Assembly (NCBI GenBank): GCA_012931725.1
Contig: CM022949.1
Span: forward strand, 43,234,189-43,298,188
Length of the DNA: 64,000 bases
DNA from: Litsea cubeba
Taxonomy: Eukaryota; Streptophyta; Magnoliopsida; Laurales; Lauraceae
Direction: 5' to 3'
In this document: positions 22,313 to 34,600 of the stretch, one piece after another
Position numbering within the stretch: position 1 is the stretch's first letter
Layout: each line of letters begins with the position of its first letter
The notes under the pieces: generated by a model
What the model was told of the DNA's origin: nothing
Database searches by the model: none
Seen by the model: only the letters and a program-made list of their open reading frames with translations
Translations under genes and position numbers: made by a program

Positions 22313-24211
22313 AAGTTACAATCCGTTCTCTCTAGAATAATGAAAGTCTTTGGTGAGACTTTGGAAGCCCCTGAAGAGGCACCGGTTCCGGATAATGAAG
22401 AGATCTCTATAATTTACAATTAACAATTATTCAAGAGAGAGATGGAGTAGAAATGATATTGTCATCGATGATGCATTTGCATATGCGGTTGCTACACAAA
22501 TATCAAAGGAAAATGATGATGATGATTGGGACACAAAACCACATTCTACAAATGAATGTCGACATAGAAAGGATTGGCCAAAATGGGAAAGTGCCATCAA
22601 AGCAGAGTTAGAGTCTCTTAATGATCGTGGTGTGTTCGGACCTATAATACAAACCCCAGAAGACGTTAACCCTCTAGATTACAAGTGGGTGTTGTAAGAA
22701 AAATGAATGAAATTACTAGGTATAAGGCACGATTAGTGGCACAAGGTTTCCTGCAGAAACCTGGGATGGATTATGAGGAAACATACTCCCCTATCATAGA
22801 TTCAACAACTTTTTGATATCTGATAAGTTTAGTAGTTTCTCAAAATCTAGAAATGAGACTCATGGATGTTGTAAGTGCTTACTTATATGGGACTTAGACG
22901 TGGAAATTCATATTAAAATTTCGAAAGGATTTCTTTTGACTGAAGCAAAGCCAAAGAGCACGTACTCAATCCAATTAAGGCGATCATTGTATGGCCTGAA
23001 GCAATCCAAAAGAATGTGGTACAATCATCTTAGTGAATACTTATCTAAAAGGGGGTATGCAAACGATCCTATTTACCCGTGTCTATTTATAAAGAAACTC
23101 TTGAAAAGACTTCCAATATTAGCAGTTTATGTGGATGATATAAATTTGTTAGGGACTCTAGAAGAGCTCCATGAAACTACTGATTATTTAAAACAATATC
23201 TATACCGCCCCATCGAAAAAAATGAAAAGGTATTGGGTCCTGAAGTACCATATTTAAGTGCTATTGGAGCTCTGATGTACTTGGCACGATGCACTAGAAA
23301 GGATATTGTATTTCTATGATCCTAGCTCCGCACCAACTCAAAGGCACTGGACTAGTATTAAACACATCCTACAATATTTACATGGAACAACTAATTTGGG
23401 AATATTTTCTTCTTATGATCATAGAGATTTCAGTTTTGTAGGATATGCTGATTGAGGTTATCTCTCCGATCCTTAAAGGGTCACTCACAAATAGGTTATG
23501 TGTTTCTTTGTGGTAACGCCGCTATTTCTTGGCGTTCTACTAAACAGACTTTGGTAGCTACTTCCTCCAATCATGCTGAGATTTTGGCTCTTTATGAAGC
23601 CACTAGGGAATGTGTATGGCTTAAATCTTTGATTCAGCATGTCCGTAGTTCTTATCAATTACCTTCTACCGCAGGTATCCCGAACATTATATATGAAGAT
23701 AATGAAGCATGCATAAAATAGATTCGAGAATGTTTCATTAAAGGAGGCAAGACTAAGCACATAGCACCGATGTTCTTCTTCACTCATGAAGTTCAAAAGA
23801 ACAATGAAACTGAAGTCATGCAAGTTTGTTCGAGCAAAAACTTGGCTGATCTGTTTATCAAATCTTTGCCAAAATCAGTATTCCAGAAGTTTTTATATGA
23901 GAATGGCATGCGTAGAGTTCATCATCAAACAATGTAAATGGTTGCTATCATCAGGGGGAGTGGTTTATCAGGGAGCATCCTGAAGTATGCTACCGAGGAC
24001 ATTTGTACGCTGTGCTCTTTTTCCTTTTCTAGTTTTTTCCCACTGGGTTTTCCTATTTCAGTTATTAACGAGGCAGCGTTATGCACATCCAACACCAGTT
24101 CAATGATCTTGAAGAATGTTGTACTCTTTTTCCCTTCGCTTTGGTTTTTTCCCATTGAGTTTTTCCTTAGCAAGGTTTTTAATGAGGCAATTGTCTTTGA
24201 ATGGTGGTCAT

Positions 24212-24222
24212 CCAAGGGGGAG
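24212..24222 (+). promoter_or_regulatory. Polypurine tract of Copia element E
   Basis: CCAAGGGGGAG stands directly before TGCTATGAGATATG, the inferred LTR start, as in many Copia elements. A second, similar tract (TCAGGGGGAGT at about 23951) lies just after the pol end and may be an older or alternative tract. Confidence 0.6.
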
Positions 24223-24405
24223 TGCTATGAGATATGAATCTTGGGTGGATGCCCACTTAAGATGAGTTAGGTTTTCTCAATTATGAGGGTACTTTACCGA
24301 TAAATAGGCTCTCTCTCCTTTGTATTTGTACAGTTAATGAGATAACAGAAAAGCTCTCTCTTCTCTCTCTAATCTTCTTTCTCTTAGTCTCTCTCTTTCC
24401 TAACA
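24223..24405 (+). mobile_element. 3' LTR of Copia element E (about 183 bp)
   Basis: It starts TGCTATGAGATATG after the polypurine tract and ends CTCTCTTTCCTAACA. The short length, CT-rich 3' half and TG...CA ends fit short-LTR Copia elements. The 5' partner is not seen, so the boundaries are inferred. Confidence 0.55.
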
Positions 24406-24923
24406 AATTTATATATAATATTCCCACTATCTTTGTCTACTTATAAAGAAGGAGCTATCAATCTCTCCACAGGGGCGAGGTTCATAGGAGAAGATCAGGC
24501 TAGCATCTTTAAGATCCATAACTTTCAAGTTCAATTATAGATAAAATTACATGCACTATCCAGAAGATTCACATTATGGATATCAAAATAATATCTAAGC
24601 TTGGTGATATTAAAAAAAAAAGTGTATGCACCAATGGGAATATTATGAATCAGGAGGCGACTAAAGTTCAATATGTATGTTGAAGGATTTTATGGAAGCG
24701 GCTACACAGGGGTATCTCAAATAAACGGATCTTATTTAATTCATTATTTTGGTTTGTAAAGAACATGGTTGATAGGTAAAGATTCTTGATCAATGATCAA
24801 TTGGAGTAGATTTATCTTCTTAATGTAGCTTTGCTGATGTTTCTCTACTTATCATACGATGAATGTACCTCTCATAGAAGAAATTTTGATTACAACATAT
24901 ATACATTTGTATTGAAAGAGAGG
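24406..24923. other. Unassigned spacer between element E and the split LTR
   Basis: This 518-bp AT-rich stretch has no ORF with a recognised domain and no clear repeat. Confidence 0.4.
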
Positions 24924-25427
24924 TGTGTTAGAGATTTTGTGTTTGCGATTTGATGGATGCATTAACATTTTAATCATCATTTGATTTTTCACATGAGCAT
25001 TGATTTAAAAAAATCTTGAAATCTATAATTACACATGCATTGATTTAAGTCTTTTAAATTTCATGTTTCATGCATGTTTTGATTTTAAACATTCGATGCA
25101 TTGATTTTGAAAAGAAGTTTTTAAGAATCAAGCAAGCCATTGGTTTTAAAGTGTCAAATCATTTTTTAGGCTTTTTATGTTTCATGTTTTTTAAACCTCT
25201 TAGTTTGATTTAAAATCATGATTCCATGCTTGATTTTATGGCCCAAAAGTCCCCAAAAGAAAAATCTTTGAAATATGCAAAAATGGGATTTTTGGTCCCG
25301 GTTGACCTGCAGTGTAGTAGGTCGACCGAAGACACTACAGTTTGACCGAGAATGTGACTGTTGCAGAATTTTCAAACGGTCATGTTTTTGCCCGTTGAAG
25401 GGCAGGTCGACCGAGCCCTATCGGGGG
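24924..25427 (+). mobile_element. Copia-type LTR 1, left part (split by element A)
   Basis: It begins TGTGTTAGAGATTTTGTG and is homologous to the reverse complement of 63290-63990 (for example CACATGAGCATTGATTT here against the matching string near 63890). It is continued at 50937-52195 after element A. Together the parts make an LTR of about 1.76 kb. Confidence 0.6.
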
Positions 25428-27816
25428 TGTTGACACCAAAAATGTCACTTCGCCTCTTCAAGATCCAAAGAGCTACATAAAGTCGCAACCTGCCATAAAT
25501 AGGCAATGTTACTTCCAAAAAATCAAATCTTGTCAGAATCAAACAAAAACTGCAAGAACTTTCAAGACAGCCAAAAGAGGAGTACACAAGAAGTTTCGGG
25601 CCATTTCAAAATCATTTGGCCTAACTTCGCTTCTCCAGCAGTCGAAAAGGAGCTCCCGGCGGCAAAAACATCGGAGACACCAAATCTTCGATCAGAGCTA
25701 ATGGATGGTCTCAAAATACATCTAATAGGCTCCACGTCAAGTTCCGAGTCAAACCGACAACGTTTGACCCTACATCAACCCTTGAACAGCTAAATCAAGC
25801 CTCTCGGCGGCGAAGCTCCCCGGGACCACGGTTTCCAAGACAGAGCCTATGGATCATCTTAAAATGACTCCAATAGGTTCCTTGTCAAATTTCAAGTCAA
25901 TCAGACATCGGTTGACCGCACATCAAGCCGCGACATCTTCATAGCGATAAAAGCAAGCCTACTGGTGATAGGACCCCAAACGTCTTCAAAACTCAAACAA
26001 AAGCCTATGGTTGGTCTTATTTATTACTCAGCAGGCTTCACCCCAAATTTCAGGTCATTCCGACATCGTTTGACACAGTTTCAGCTTCTGACGGAAAATC
26101 GGCAGCTCTGCGCGGCAAAGTCTTCGGCTTTCTCGGAAAATTAGAAACTTTGCAAACCAAAATGCAAGGATTCTCATCAGTTTTTCTACAGGGAAATCAG
26201 GCCAATAAATAATAAAAAATGTCAAAGAAAAATACAGAAGAAAGAAGAATCGAAAAAAAAGCAAAAACGGACACAAAACGGGACAAAAGGGGGGAAAATT
26301 CCCCCAGGGTCGCCGGCGACCCTAGAGCCCGGGATCGCCGGGAGGGCCCCGGAAACCCCGTTTTTCGCCGTTTCTTCGCGATTCGAAGCTTCCGACTCCT
26401 CCGATTTTCCAAAATTCATACTTTTGAGACACCAAATCCTCTGCCATCCGTCAAAAACACGGGTCAATCATCAAGAGTATCGAAATCAACATTGATCGCC
26501 AACCGGTCAACCAAAAAAGTGTGCTTTCTACCCGATCGATCGAGAAATCGACAGGACAGATGGCACCGTCCCGCTGTTGGCAACCAACACCTGAAGTTAC
26601 ATGGTCATCCGATGTCGATCTACATGAAGATCCATCGATGATCATCGTCAGAAGAATCCCAAAAGACGCGGCACGGCCCGCGACTCTTCAACTTCTCGGC
26701 GACCACTTAATGCGATTATTGACTAGCTTTATTACAGTCATTAATCCATTTCTTTGGACGGACCAATCAGAAGCAAGCATCCGGGAGTTACAAGTCAAGA
26801 GATTCATGGCATTTAAACCATGAAACTCCTCCCATCATGGCGATTAAAGGCGATTAAATGCCCTCAATCTCCTCCGGCCAATCAGAAGCCAAGAAAAAGG
26901 AGTTACAAAATAAAGAATTCAATCTTGTAACTCCTCCCTTTATGTAGCTTTATGACAATTAAGGCTCATAAACCCTCCTAAATGGCTACCAAAAAGCCTA
27001 TAAACAGGAGAGCACTCCAAGAAGAAACGACGGCAGACAGAGATTGGAAAAAACACAGAGACACAGACAAAGCACAGAAATTCAGAGAAGGAAAAGAGAG
27101 AAAACTCTACGGAAGTTCTACACCGACCACCGCTACAAGGTGACAAAAGTCCCTTGGGGGGTACCCCCCCCCCCAAGGTCCTTGCCTTCTCCTTCTGCCT
27201 CCAATGGCTTAGACGTGGCTTTTCAGCCCGTCTACTTGGTTTTTTATTGGACATAGGACCTCCTTTTGGTCTTTGTCCTCTAAAAACCTGAGGTTATAGC
27301 CAAGCCAAGCGAATCAATAGCATCCTCTGTTCTCATCTGCATGGATGATTGCGAAGTCCACACATGGCTTGCGACCGTCAATCTGAACGAGTCCCCCACA
27401 ATCTCCTGAGAAGTTAGATCCTCCTTTTCTTGCTTTTCATTGTAGTTTGTATTTTTCCAAAAGAGACAAAAATCACAACTCTTCTCTTTCATTATTGATA
27501 AGAATTGTAAATCGGCTATAAACGCCAAAATCGGCTATAAATGCCAAAAAATCGCCTTTCACGGCAAATCAAGAAAATGTCTCTTTTCTTAAATATATGT
27601 GCAATGGAAAACTTGAAAGAAGTTGATTTCCTTTTTACTTGCGAAGGTTGATCTCCGGATCACCACTTGCAATTCCAAGTAAAATAGAAAATCTGGCACA
27701 CCCGCGCAAAAGAAATGTTGATGCACGCCTCTGCCCCCCGGTTGCGAAAGGGTCGTACCCAACGGACTCCCACGTCCGCCGACCTCGGTAGAACAAGGCA
27801 GGAGCGCTGTCCATCA
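25428..27816 (+). mobile_element. 5' LTR of element A (2,389 bp)
   Basis: It starts TGTTGACACCAAAAATGTC and ends GCGCTGTCCATCA. It contains the GC-rich palindrome AGGGTCGCCGGCGACCCT at 26306-26323, a TATA box at about 26999-27004, a hairpin of the type CCTTGGGGGGTACCCCCC at about 27150-27180, and short repeats of CGGCTATAAACGCC near the end (27510-27560). It is directly followed by the primer-binding site. Confidence 0.9.
26998..27006 (+). promoter_or_regulatory. TATA box in the 5' LTR of element A
   Basis: AGCCTATAAACAGGAGAGC; the 3' LTR has the better match CCTATAAATAGGAG at the same place. The transcription start would lie about 30 bp downstream, leaving about 0.8 kb of the LTR as R and U5. 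Confidence 0.6.
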
Positions 27817-27819
27817 AGC

Positions 27820-27840
27820 TGGCACACCCGGTGGGACTCG
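27820..27840 (+). promoter_or_regulatory. Primer-binding site of element A
   Basis: After the LTR end and a 3-bp spacer (AGC) comes TGGCACACCCGGTGGGACTCG. Its complement ends in CCA and divides as 7-nt T-loop, 5-nt T-stem strand, 7-nt acceptor strand, 1 discriminator base and CCA, exactly as a tRNA 3' end does. The T-arm resembles tRNA-Lys but the acceptor strand does not; I cannot assign the tRNA from memory. Confidence 0.7.
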
Positions 27841-28059
27841 TTCATTTGAGAACACGATACTAGAAATGAAATATTTGCATATCATATGTATTGCTCTATG
27901 CTTATACTTCTTTTCTTGATTCCTTGGCTACTTTCTGATTGGTGGCCTACGTTGGATTCCGCACCTAAAAAAAATGAGATGAGATGTTGTGGAAATTTCT
28001 AATTCTTTGAATTTATTTCCACTCTTTCTCTTTTCAACAAAAAAATATATAGATTTTTC

Positions 28060-28690
28060 ATTTTGAATTCAAAATTGAGAAACCTTGATCCTTTCCTATC
28101 GTTCATCGTGCTTGCAGAAATGTTGAGCCTGTTCGACTAAGGTTTTGGGCCATCGTTTCTCTTCGATGAGTTCATTAAAGATCTAAAAACAAAAAAACAA
28201 AAAAACCAAAAAAATTAAAAAAAAAAAAAATTAGATTCCTCAGTTTGAATTCAAATTAAGAAACCTTGATCCTTTCCTATCGTTCATCGTGCTTGCGGAA
28301 ATGTTGAGCCTGTTCGACTAAGGTTTTGGGCCATCGTTTCTCTTCGATGAGTTCATTAAAAATCTAAAACAAAAAACAAAAAATTAGATTTCTCATTTTG
28401 GATTCAAAATTGAGAAACATTGATCCTTTCCTATCGTTCATCGTGCTTGCAGAAATGTTGAGCCTGTTCGACTAAGGTTTTGGGCCATTGTTTCTCTTCG
28501 ATGAGTTCATTAAAAATCTAAAAAAAACAAAAAAAAAGAAAAAATTAGATTTCTCATTTTGGATTCAAAATTGAGAAACCTTGATCCTTTCCTATCGTTC
28601 ATCGTGCTTGCAGAAATGTTGAGCCTATTCGACTAAGGTTTTGGGCCATCGTTTCTCTTCGATGAGTTCATTAAAAATCTAAAAATAAAA
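28060..28690 (+). repeat. Tandem array, four copies of an approximately 160-bp unit in the element A leader
   Basis: This is the same unit as at 2250-3050, reverse complemented (GATCCTTTCCTATCGTTCATC ... CTCTTCGATGAGTTCATTAA). There are four units here against five in A'. The spacers between units are A-rich runs. Confidence 0.85.
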
Positions 28691-28929
28691 TAAACAAAAA
28701 AAAAAACAAAAAAAAAACAAAAAAGACATAAACCACTAAGGTTAAACCAACTGCGTTCTTTGATCACGGTTGATTTAAGAAAAGCCTTGTCCAGAGTGTG
28801 GAGACAGCTTGACTGTTCTAGGCAAGGGTCCTCCAAACGGGTTCATTAAGTAATCATACCCTTACCTGGGGGCAATTCTATCAATCAAGATTTCATATGA
28901 CCGGGTTAGGAGGCCCATGTGTACTCTCT

Positions 28930-29100
28930 CGTCTTTTAAATAAAAATTTTTCAAAAATATTTTTTTTTAAATAAAAATTTTAAAATAAAAAATAAAAATA
29001 AAAAAATTTCAAAAAAAAATTCTTAAAAATAAATAAATAAATAAATAAAAAGATTTTTTTTTAAAAAAAATCTTAAAAAAAATCTTCAAAAAAAAAACTT
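28930..29100. repeat. A/T low-complexity tract in the element A leader
   Basis: Runs of A and short AAATAAATAAATAAA tracts; no gene. It corresponds to 1861-2010 in A'. Confidence 0.7.
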
Positions 29101-29380
29101 CCGTCATTTTGGGTTTAGATTGGAGAAATCTTGGTATTCTTCTTTCTGAGCACTGGCGCTCGCGGAAATCGCTGAGCCCGTGTTCAGATTGGAGTCCCTT
29201 TCGCTCTTTTTGATGAACCCGATATTGGCCTTTCAAAAAAAAAAAGCTCGTCATTTTTGGATTTAGATCCGAGAAATTATGGTTCATTTTTTCTGAGCAC
29301 TGGCGCTCGCGGAAATCGCTGAGCCCGTGTTCAGATCGGAATACCATCTGCTCTCTTTGATGAATCCAATCTCGACCTTT
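29100..29380 (+). repeat. Tandem duplication in the element A leader (two copies, about 146 bp apart)
   Basis: GAGCACTGGCGCTCGCGGAA occurs at 29148 and again at 29294, each followed by ATCGCTGAGCCCGTGTTCAG. The same pair occurs in A' (1600-1860). Confidence 0.75.
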
Positions 29381-29778
29381 CAAAATAGGGAATCTCATCT
29401 CATGGATGCGGTCTCCAAACATTTGTGTCTAGCGGTACTAGTACGCCCTTTCAGGGTCTACTGTATTGCGACCGGCGCATTTGTAACTCCAAACTTTATA
29501 TTCTTCTTACCTCGAGTAAGCTCTGCTTCTCGATAAGTCGAATTAAAGTTCACAATTGCTTCTAGCAGTCAATGGGACACTCATTCCGGGCTTACCATAC
29601 CTGCGATCAGAACAATTGTACCCTCTATGGTTTTCTGCCTTCTTCATATTGCTTGGGTTATCTCCCTCGAGCAATTTGAAAAGACAAAACCACAGAACTT
29701 CCCATTTATGATCATTATATTCTTGTGATTACTAATGGATGTGGTCTTGTTTCAGAAATTTTTCGAAAAAAACTAACA

Positions 29779-32700
29779 ATGGCAGCATTGATGGACCGCG
29801 CTCCTGCTCGGTTCTACCGAGGTCGGCGGACGTGGGAGTCCGTTGGGTCCGACCCTTTCGTGACCGGGGGGCAGGGGCGTGCATCAACATTTCTTTTGTG
29901 TGGGTGTGCCAGATTGTCTATTTCACTTGGAATTGCAAGTGGTGATCCGGAGATCGACCTTCGCAAGTAAAATAGAAATCAACTTCTTTCAAGTTTTCCA
30001 TTGCACATATATTTAAAAAAAGAGACATTTTTCTTGATTTGCCGTGAAAGGCGATTTTCTTGACATTTATAGCCGATTTTGGCGTTTATAGCCGATTTTT
30101 GGCGTTTATAGCCGATTTTGGAGGTTATAGCCGTTTTACAATCCTTATCAATAATGAAAGACAAGAGTTGTGATTTTTGTCTCTTTTAAAAAAAATACAA
30201 ACTACAATGAAAAGCAAGAAAATGAGGATCTAACTTCTCAGGAGATTGTGGGGGACCCGTTCAGATTGACGGTCGCAAGCCATATGTGGGCTTCGCCATC
30301 ATCCATGCAGACGAGAACAGAGGATGGTATTGATTCGCTTGGCTTGGCTATAACCTCAGGTTTTTAGAGGACAAAGACCAAAAGAAAGTCCTATGTCCAA
30401 TAAAAAGCCGAGTAGACGGGCTGAAAAGCCACGTCTAAGCCATTGGAGGCAGAAGGAGAAGGCAAGAACCTTGGGGGGGGGGGGTACCCCCCAAGGGACT
30501 TTTGTCACCTTGTAGCGGTGGTCGATGTAGAACTTCCGCAGAGTTTTCTCTCTTTCTTTCTCTGAATTTCTATGCTTTTTTCTGATATGGGATCTGTCTT
30601 GTTTTTCCGTCCTTTCGTTTTTTTCTTCTTCTTGGAGAGCTCTCCTATTTATAGGCTTTTAGGTAGCCATTTAGGAGGGTTTATGGGCTTTTATTGTCAT
30701 TAAGCCGCATAATGGAAGGAGTTACAGGATTTAATTCTTTATTTTGCAACTCCTTTTTCTTTGCTTCTGATAGGCCGGAGGAGATTGAGGGCATTTAATC
30801 GCCTTTAATAGCCATGATGGGAGGAGTTTCATGGGTTAAATGCCATGAATCTCTTGACTTGTAACTCCCAGATGCTTGCTTCTGATTGGTCCGTCCAAAG
30901 AAATGGATTAATGACGGTAATAAAGCTAGTCAATTAATCGCATTAAGTGGTCGCCGAGCAGTTGAAGAGTCGCGGGCCGTGCCGCGTCTTTCGGGATTCT
31001 TCTGGCAATGATCATCAATGGATCTTTATCTAGATCGACATCGGATGACCATGTGACTTCAGGTGTTGGTTGCCAACAGCGGGTCAGTGCCATCCGTCCT
31101 GTCGATTTCTCGATCGGTCGGGTAGAAAGCACACTTTTTTTTGGTTGACCGGGTGGCGATCAATGTTGTTTTCAATACTTTTGATGATTGACCCGTGTTT
31201 TTGACGGATGTTAGAGGATTTGGTATCTCAAAAGTATGAATTTTGGAAAATACCAGAGGCCGGACGCTTCGAATCGCAAAAAAAAACGACGAAAATCGGG
31301 GTTTCCGGGGCCTTCCCGGCGATCCCGGGCTCCAGGGTCGCCAGCGACCCTGGGCTCTAGGGTCGCCGGCGACCCTGGGGGGTTTTCCCCCCTTTTGTCC
31401 CGTTTTGTGTCCGTTTTTGCTGTTTTTCGATTCTTTTTTCTTCTTTATTTTTCCTTGACAATTTTGATCATTTATTGGCATGATTTCCCTGTAGAAAACC
31501 TGATGAGAATCCTTGCATTTTGTTCCGCAAAGTTTCCAATTTCCTGAGAAAGCCGAAGACTTTGTCGCGCTGAGCTGCCGATTTTCCGTCAGAAGCTGAA
31601 ACTGGGCCAAACGATGTCAGAATGACCTGAAATTTGGTGTGAAGCCTCCTGAGCAATAAATAAGACCAACCATAGGCTTTTGTTTGAGTTTTGAAGCCGT
31701 TTGGGGTCCTATCACCAGTAGACTCGCTTTTATCGCGATGAAGATGTTGCGGTTTGATGTGCGGTCAACCGATGTCCGATTGACTTGAAATTCGACAGGG
31801 AGCCTATTGGAGTCATTTTAAGATGATCCATAGGCTCTATCTTGGGAACCATGGTCCCAGAGAGCTTTGCCGCCGAGAGACCTGATTTGGCTTCCGAGCG
31901 TCAAACTATGGTCAAATGTTGTCGGTTTGACTCGGAACTTGACGTGGAGCCTTTTGGATGTATTTGGAGACCATCCATCGGCTCTGACCGAAGATTTGAT
32001 GTCTCCGATGCTTTTGCCGCCGGGAGCTCCTTTTCAGCTGCCGAAGAAGCGAAGTTAGGCCAAATGATTTTGAAATGGCCCGAAACTTCTTGTGTACTCC
32101 TCTTTTGGCTGTCTTGAAGGATCTTGCAGTTTTTGTTTGATTCTGACAAGATTTGCTTTTTTGGAAGTAGCATTGCCTATTTATGGCAGGTTGCGACTTC
32201 ATGTAGCTCTTTGGATCTTGAAGAGGCAAAGTGACATTTTTGGTGTCAGCAAGCATCGCTTACCATTACTTTCGATGAGAGCAAGCACCAACTCATGCTT
32301 CAAGAGAAGCAAACTATGCGCACCTACAAGCGCCCCATCAGCTGCCGAAGCGTCAACTCCCTCGGCAACTCTCTGAGCTCTGGGTCGACCTCGACTCCCC
32401 GGACTATTGTCTTTGGGACACTAGGACCATTCCCACTTCCCGAGGAACAAACTGCTCCTTCCAAGAAGCAGAAACTCGCCTCTTAACGTGTCACTACCGT
32501 GACACCAAAGGCGAGCACCAGAAGGCCCGAAGGCCGTGGCAGCCCCACGAAGCCTCGACCAGCGAATGACCAGGTCTATCCCAAGACTTGGTCCCCAAGA
32601 CCTTTACCAAGAAAAAGAAGGTCCCAAACATCCACCAAGCCAGCATTCCTGGCCCCACTCAAGGAAAACCAGTTCTACCCTCTTGCTTACATGAAAGAGG

Positions 32701-34600
32701 GGAGACCCATCTCAAACCTGACTCCCAAGTCAACCCAGCATGAGCCAGCTTGTTCCTACAAGCCCAAAATCAAGTCATGCATCACAAGGCCTCTGCAAGC
32801 ACCTGCTAAGGCCTACAAACCTGCAGTTCGACCCTTCATCTCTACAGGGGCCGAACTCCAAAAATTCAAAGCTTCGCTGCAACAGGCGAAGGACAGGGTT
32901 CGCATCCTGTCCTTGCCTAGCTACAAAGAAGACAGGCTCGGTTGCTGCGCCCGAGGGAGCACATCCTTCGTTGTCAAGGCCCAGCCAGAGCTGACCGAAG
33001 CTCAAATTGCTCGTCGTATACGCTGCCGCACGTCATATCGGCAAAAGAGACTAGAGAAGCAAAGGACCCAGCCTCCTACACTTCAAGTCTCTCCCAAATG
33101 GGTAGTAAAAGAAAGACCCAACCAAGTTGCTGCCGTCCATATGGTTGGAAAAACCAGAAGACGCCAAAAGTCAGCATCCAAAATCCATGTCCGACGTCCG
33201 ATGACCCGCAGCGTCTCTAGGACAAGAAGACATTCAGAAGAATCCCCTGCTCCTTCAAGCAAAGGACGGCAGAGTGATCTTTCCTCAAGCTCTTCTTCAA
33301 AAAGAATGAACCCCAGCTCAGTCACTAGGACAGTTTCTTCGTTCGAATCACGAAGGATGAACGTCCTGGCTACAAATTCTGAGCCACCACCCCGCAATCC
33401 ACCTCAAGATTATGCGATCACCCGCATCCAGCAGTTGGAACAAGGCCAGCAGAGAATTGAAACTCTGATGGAAAACCTTCTCCTCGCCTTCCAAAATCAG
33501 GCGAGCAATGAACCTCCTCCGAATCATCAAGACGATGAGGTAAATGGAGAAGAAAATGAGTCACGCGCCCTTACCAAAGAGGACGTAGACAGTATCCTCG
33601 CCAAAGCAAAAGAAGAGGATATACTCAAGGAGCATGGGATCAAGCCACCATATCTCTTATGGATGGACTCGGTCCCGTTCCCCACCAAATTCAAGCATCC
33701 TACTCTCCAAACATATACGGGGAAAGGATCAGCCAGACAGCACGTCATCCACTTCAAGATCCTGACGGGAGCTATCGCGGATCAAGATGCACTCAAGATC
33801 CGCCTCTTTGCAAGTACCCTAAAAGGTACGGCCTTCGATTGGTACTCCACTTTGCCGGAGGACTCCATCCAAAACTAGGCCATGCTAGAGACACGCTTCC
33901 TGACTCACTCCAAAGGTGAGGATCATCCCGCTACTATGGCTCAGCTGTGAAACAGGGGGAGAATGAGTCAACGTATGACTTCATTCACAAGTGGAAAGCA
34001 ATGGCATACAAATGCTCTGATATATTGCCACAAGCGTCGCTAGTCGACATCTGCCGAAACAACATGAGAGCTAGAATCGTCTCCATGATCATCGGCAATA
34101 AATCAAAAAACCTGGGAGAACTCCTAGAAGCTTCCATGGAAGCTGAAACGGTGATTAAAGACCTCAACAGTCAGAAATCATCAAGAAAAGATCCAACCGC
34201 CATTGCAACCTCAAAACCAAAGAAGAAAGAGGTCCTCAATGTGCAGACCAAGTCAGCTCCTCAGCCACCAAAGAAGGCTGAAAACAAAGCTGCTGGTAAG
34301 AGACATGAACTCTCTAATGCCTTCAAAGAACAAGTAGAGAAGAAATACCCGTTTGATGAAGATGTTGATGAAATCTTCGGGGCTCTTGTGGCAAACGACA
34401 AGCTCACTTTGCCTGAACCCAAAAGACCGGGTGATGTTGGCAAAACCAACGATCCTCAGTACTGTCCATACCATCAGATGATCTCGCATCCTCTCAATCA
34501 ATGCTTCGTTGTGAGGGAGAAAATAAACGAGATGTGGAAAACGGAGTCATCACCTTTGACAAAAACTATGGGTCTGCCTCCGTCAACATGGTGACATATG
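29779..34600 (+). pseudogene. gag of element A, interrupted by a solo LTR
   Basis: The ATG at 29779-29781 is placed by comparison with A' (MAAS...). Ten bases later the solo LTR 29789-32251 enters; gag resumes at 32257. The N-terminal third is basic and Pro/Ser-rich. The capsid part begins at about 33600 (EEDILKEHGIKPPYLLWMDS, GSARQHVIHFKILTGAIADQ, LKGTAFDWYSTLPEDS). A zinc-knuckle-like motif YCPYHQMISHPLNQC is at about 34458-34502. Breaks besides the LTR: TAA at 32484-32486 (Gln in A'), TAG at 33876-33878 (Trp expected), a one-base shift near 33945 and another near 34540. Gag would form the particle shell and bind the RNA. Confidence 0.8.
29789..32251 (-). mobile_element. Solo LTR of the A family, 10 bp after the gag ATG of element A
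   Basis: The minus strand begins TGCTGACACCAAAAATGTC at 32251 and ends GGTCCATCA at 29789, matching the element A LTR over its length. It is flanked by the 5-bp duplication AGCAT (29784-29788 and 32252-32256). Two GC palindromes sit at 31334-31351 and 31359-31376, against one in the 5' LTR and none in the 3' LTR of element A. It separates the gag start codon from the rest of gag. Confidence 0.92.

Larger units (their letters stand above)
20882..23935 (+). pseudogene. gag-pol remnant of Copia element E
   Basis: Readable pieces in order: a gag tail (TARKEWWGSL); the pre-integrase region at about 21120-21500 (SFKEIRINGYHIEIVKE, LSALSLGLYYMTI); the linker after integrase at about 21620-21840 (HFPDCQFDETIFPPLGGDK, SHIDPRTSQSENE); RT at about 22560-23210 with YANDPIYPCLFIKK and the catalytic box AVYVDDINLL; and RNase H at about 23440-23935 with ISWRSTKQTLVATSS, AEILALYEATRECVWL and NLADLFIKSLPKSVF. 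The integrase catalytic core is missing between about 21510 and 21590. Stops and shifts break the frame many times, for example after 21507, 21834 and 23320. Confidence 0.8.
18057..24405 (+). mobile_element. Element E: decayed Ty1/Copia retrotransposon
   Basis: The order gag, pre-integrase region, RT, RNase H, polypurine tract and a short 3' LTR (24223-24405) is that of Ty1/Copia. The gag is interrupted by an A-family solo LTR. Most of the integrase core is deleted and stops are frequent, so this is an old insertion. The 5' LTR is not recognised upstream of 18057. Confidence 0.8.

Noticed and set aside
25428..27816. First read as LTRs of a separate family 'B' running opposite to element A
   Set aside because: The PBS next to 27816 and the polypurine tract next to 48537 show that they are element A's own LTRs in the sense orientation; only the copies at 18347-20876 and 29789-32251 are independent solo LTRs.
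34501..34600. Separate short gene starting at 34501
   Set aside because: It is the shifted continuation of gag, overlapping the zinc-knuckle frame.
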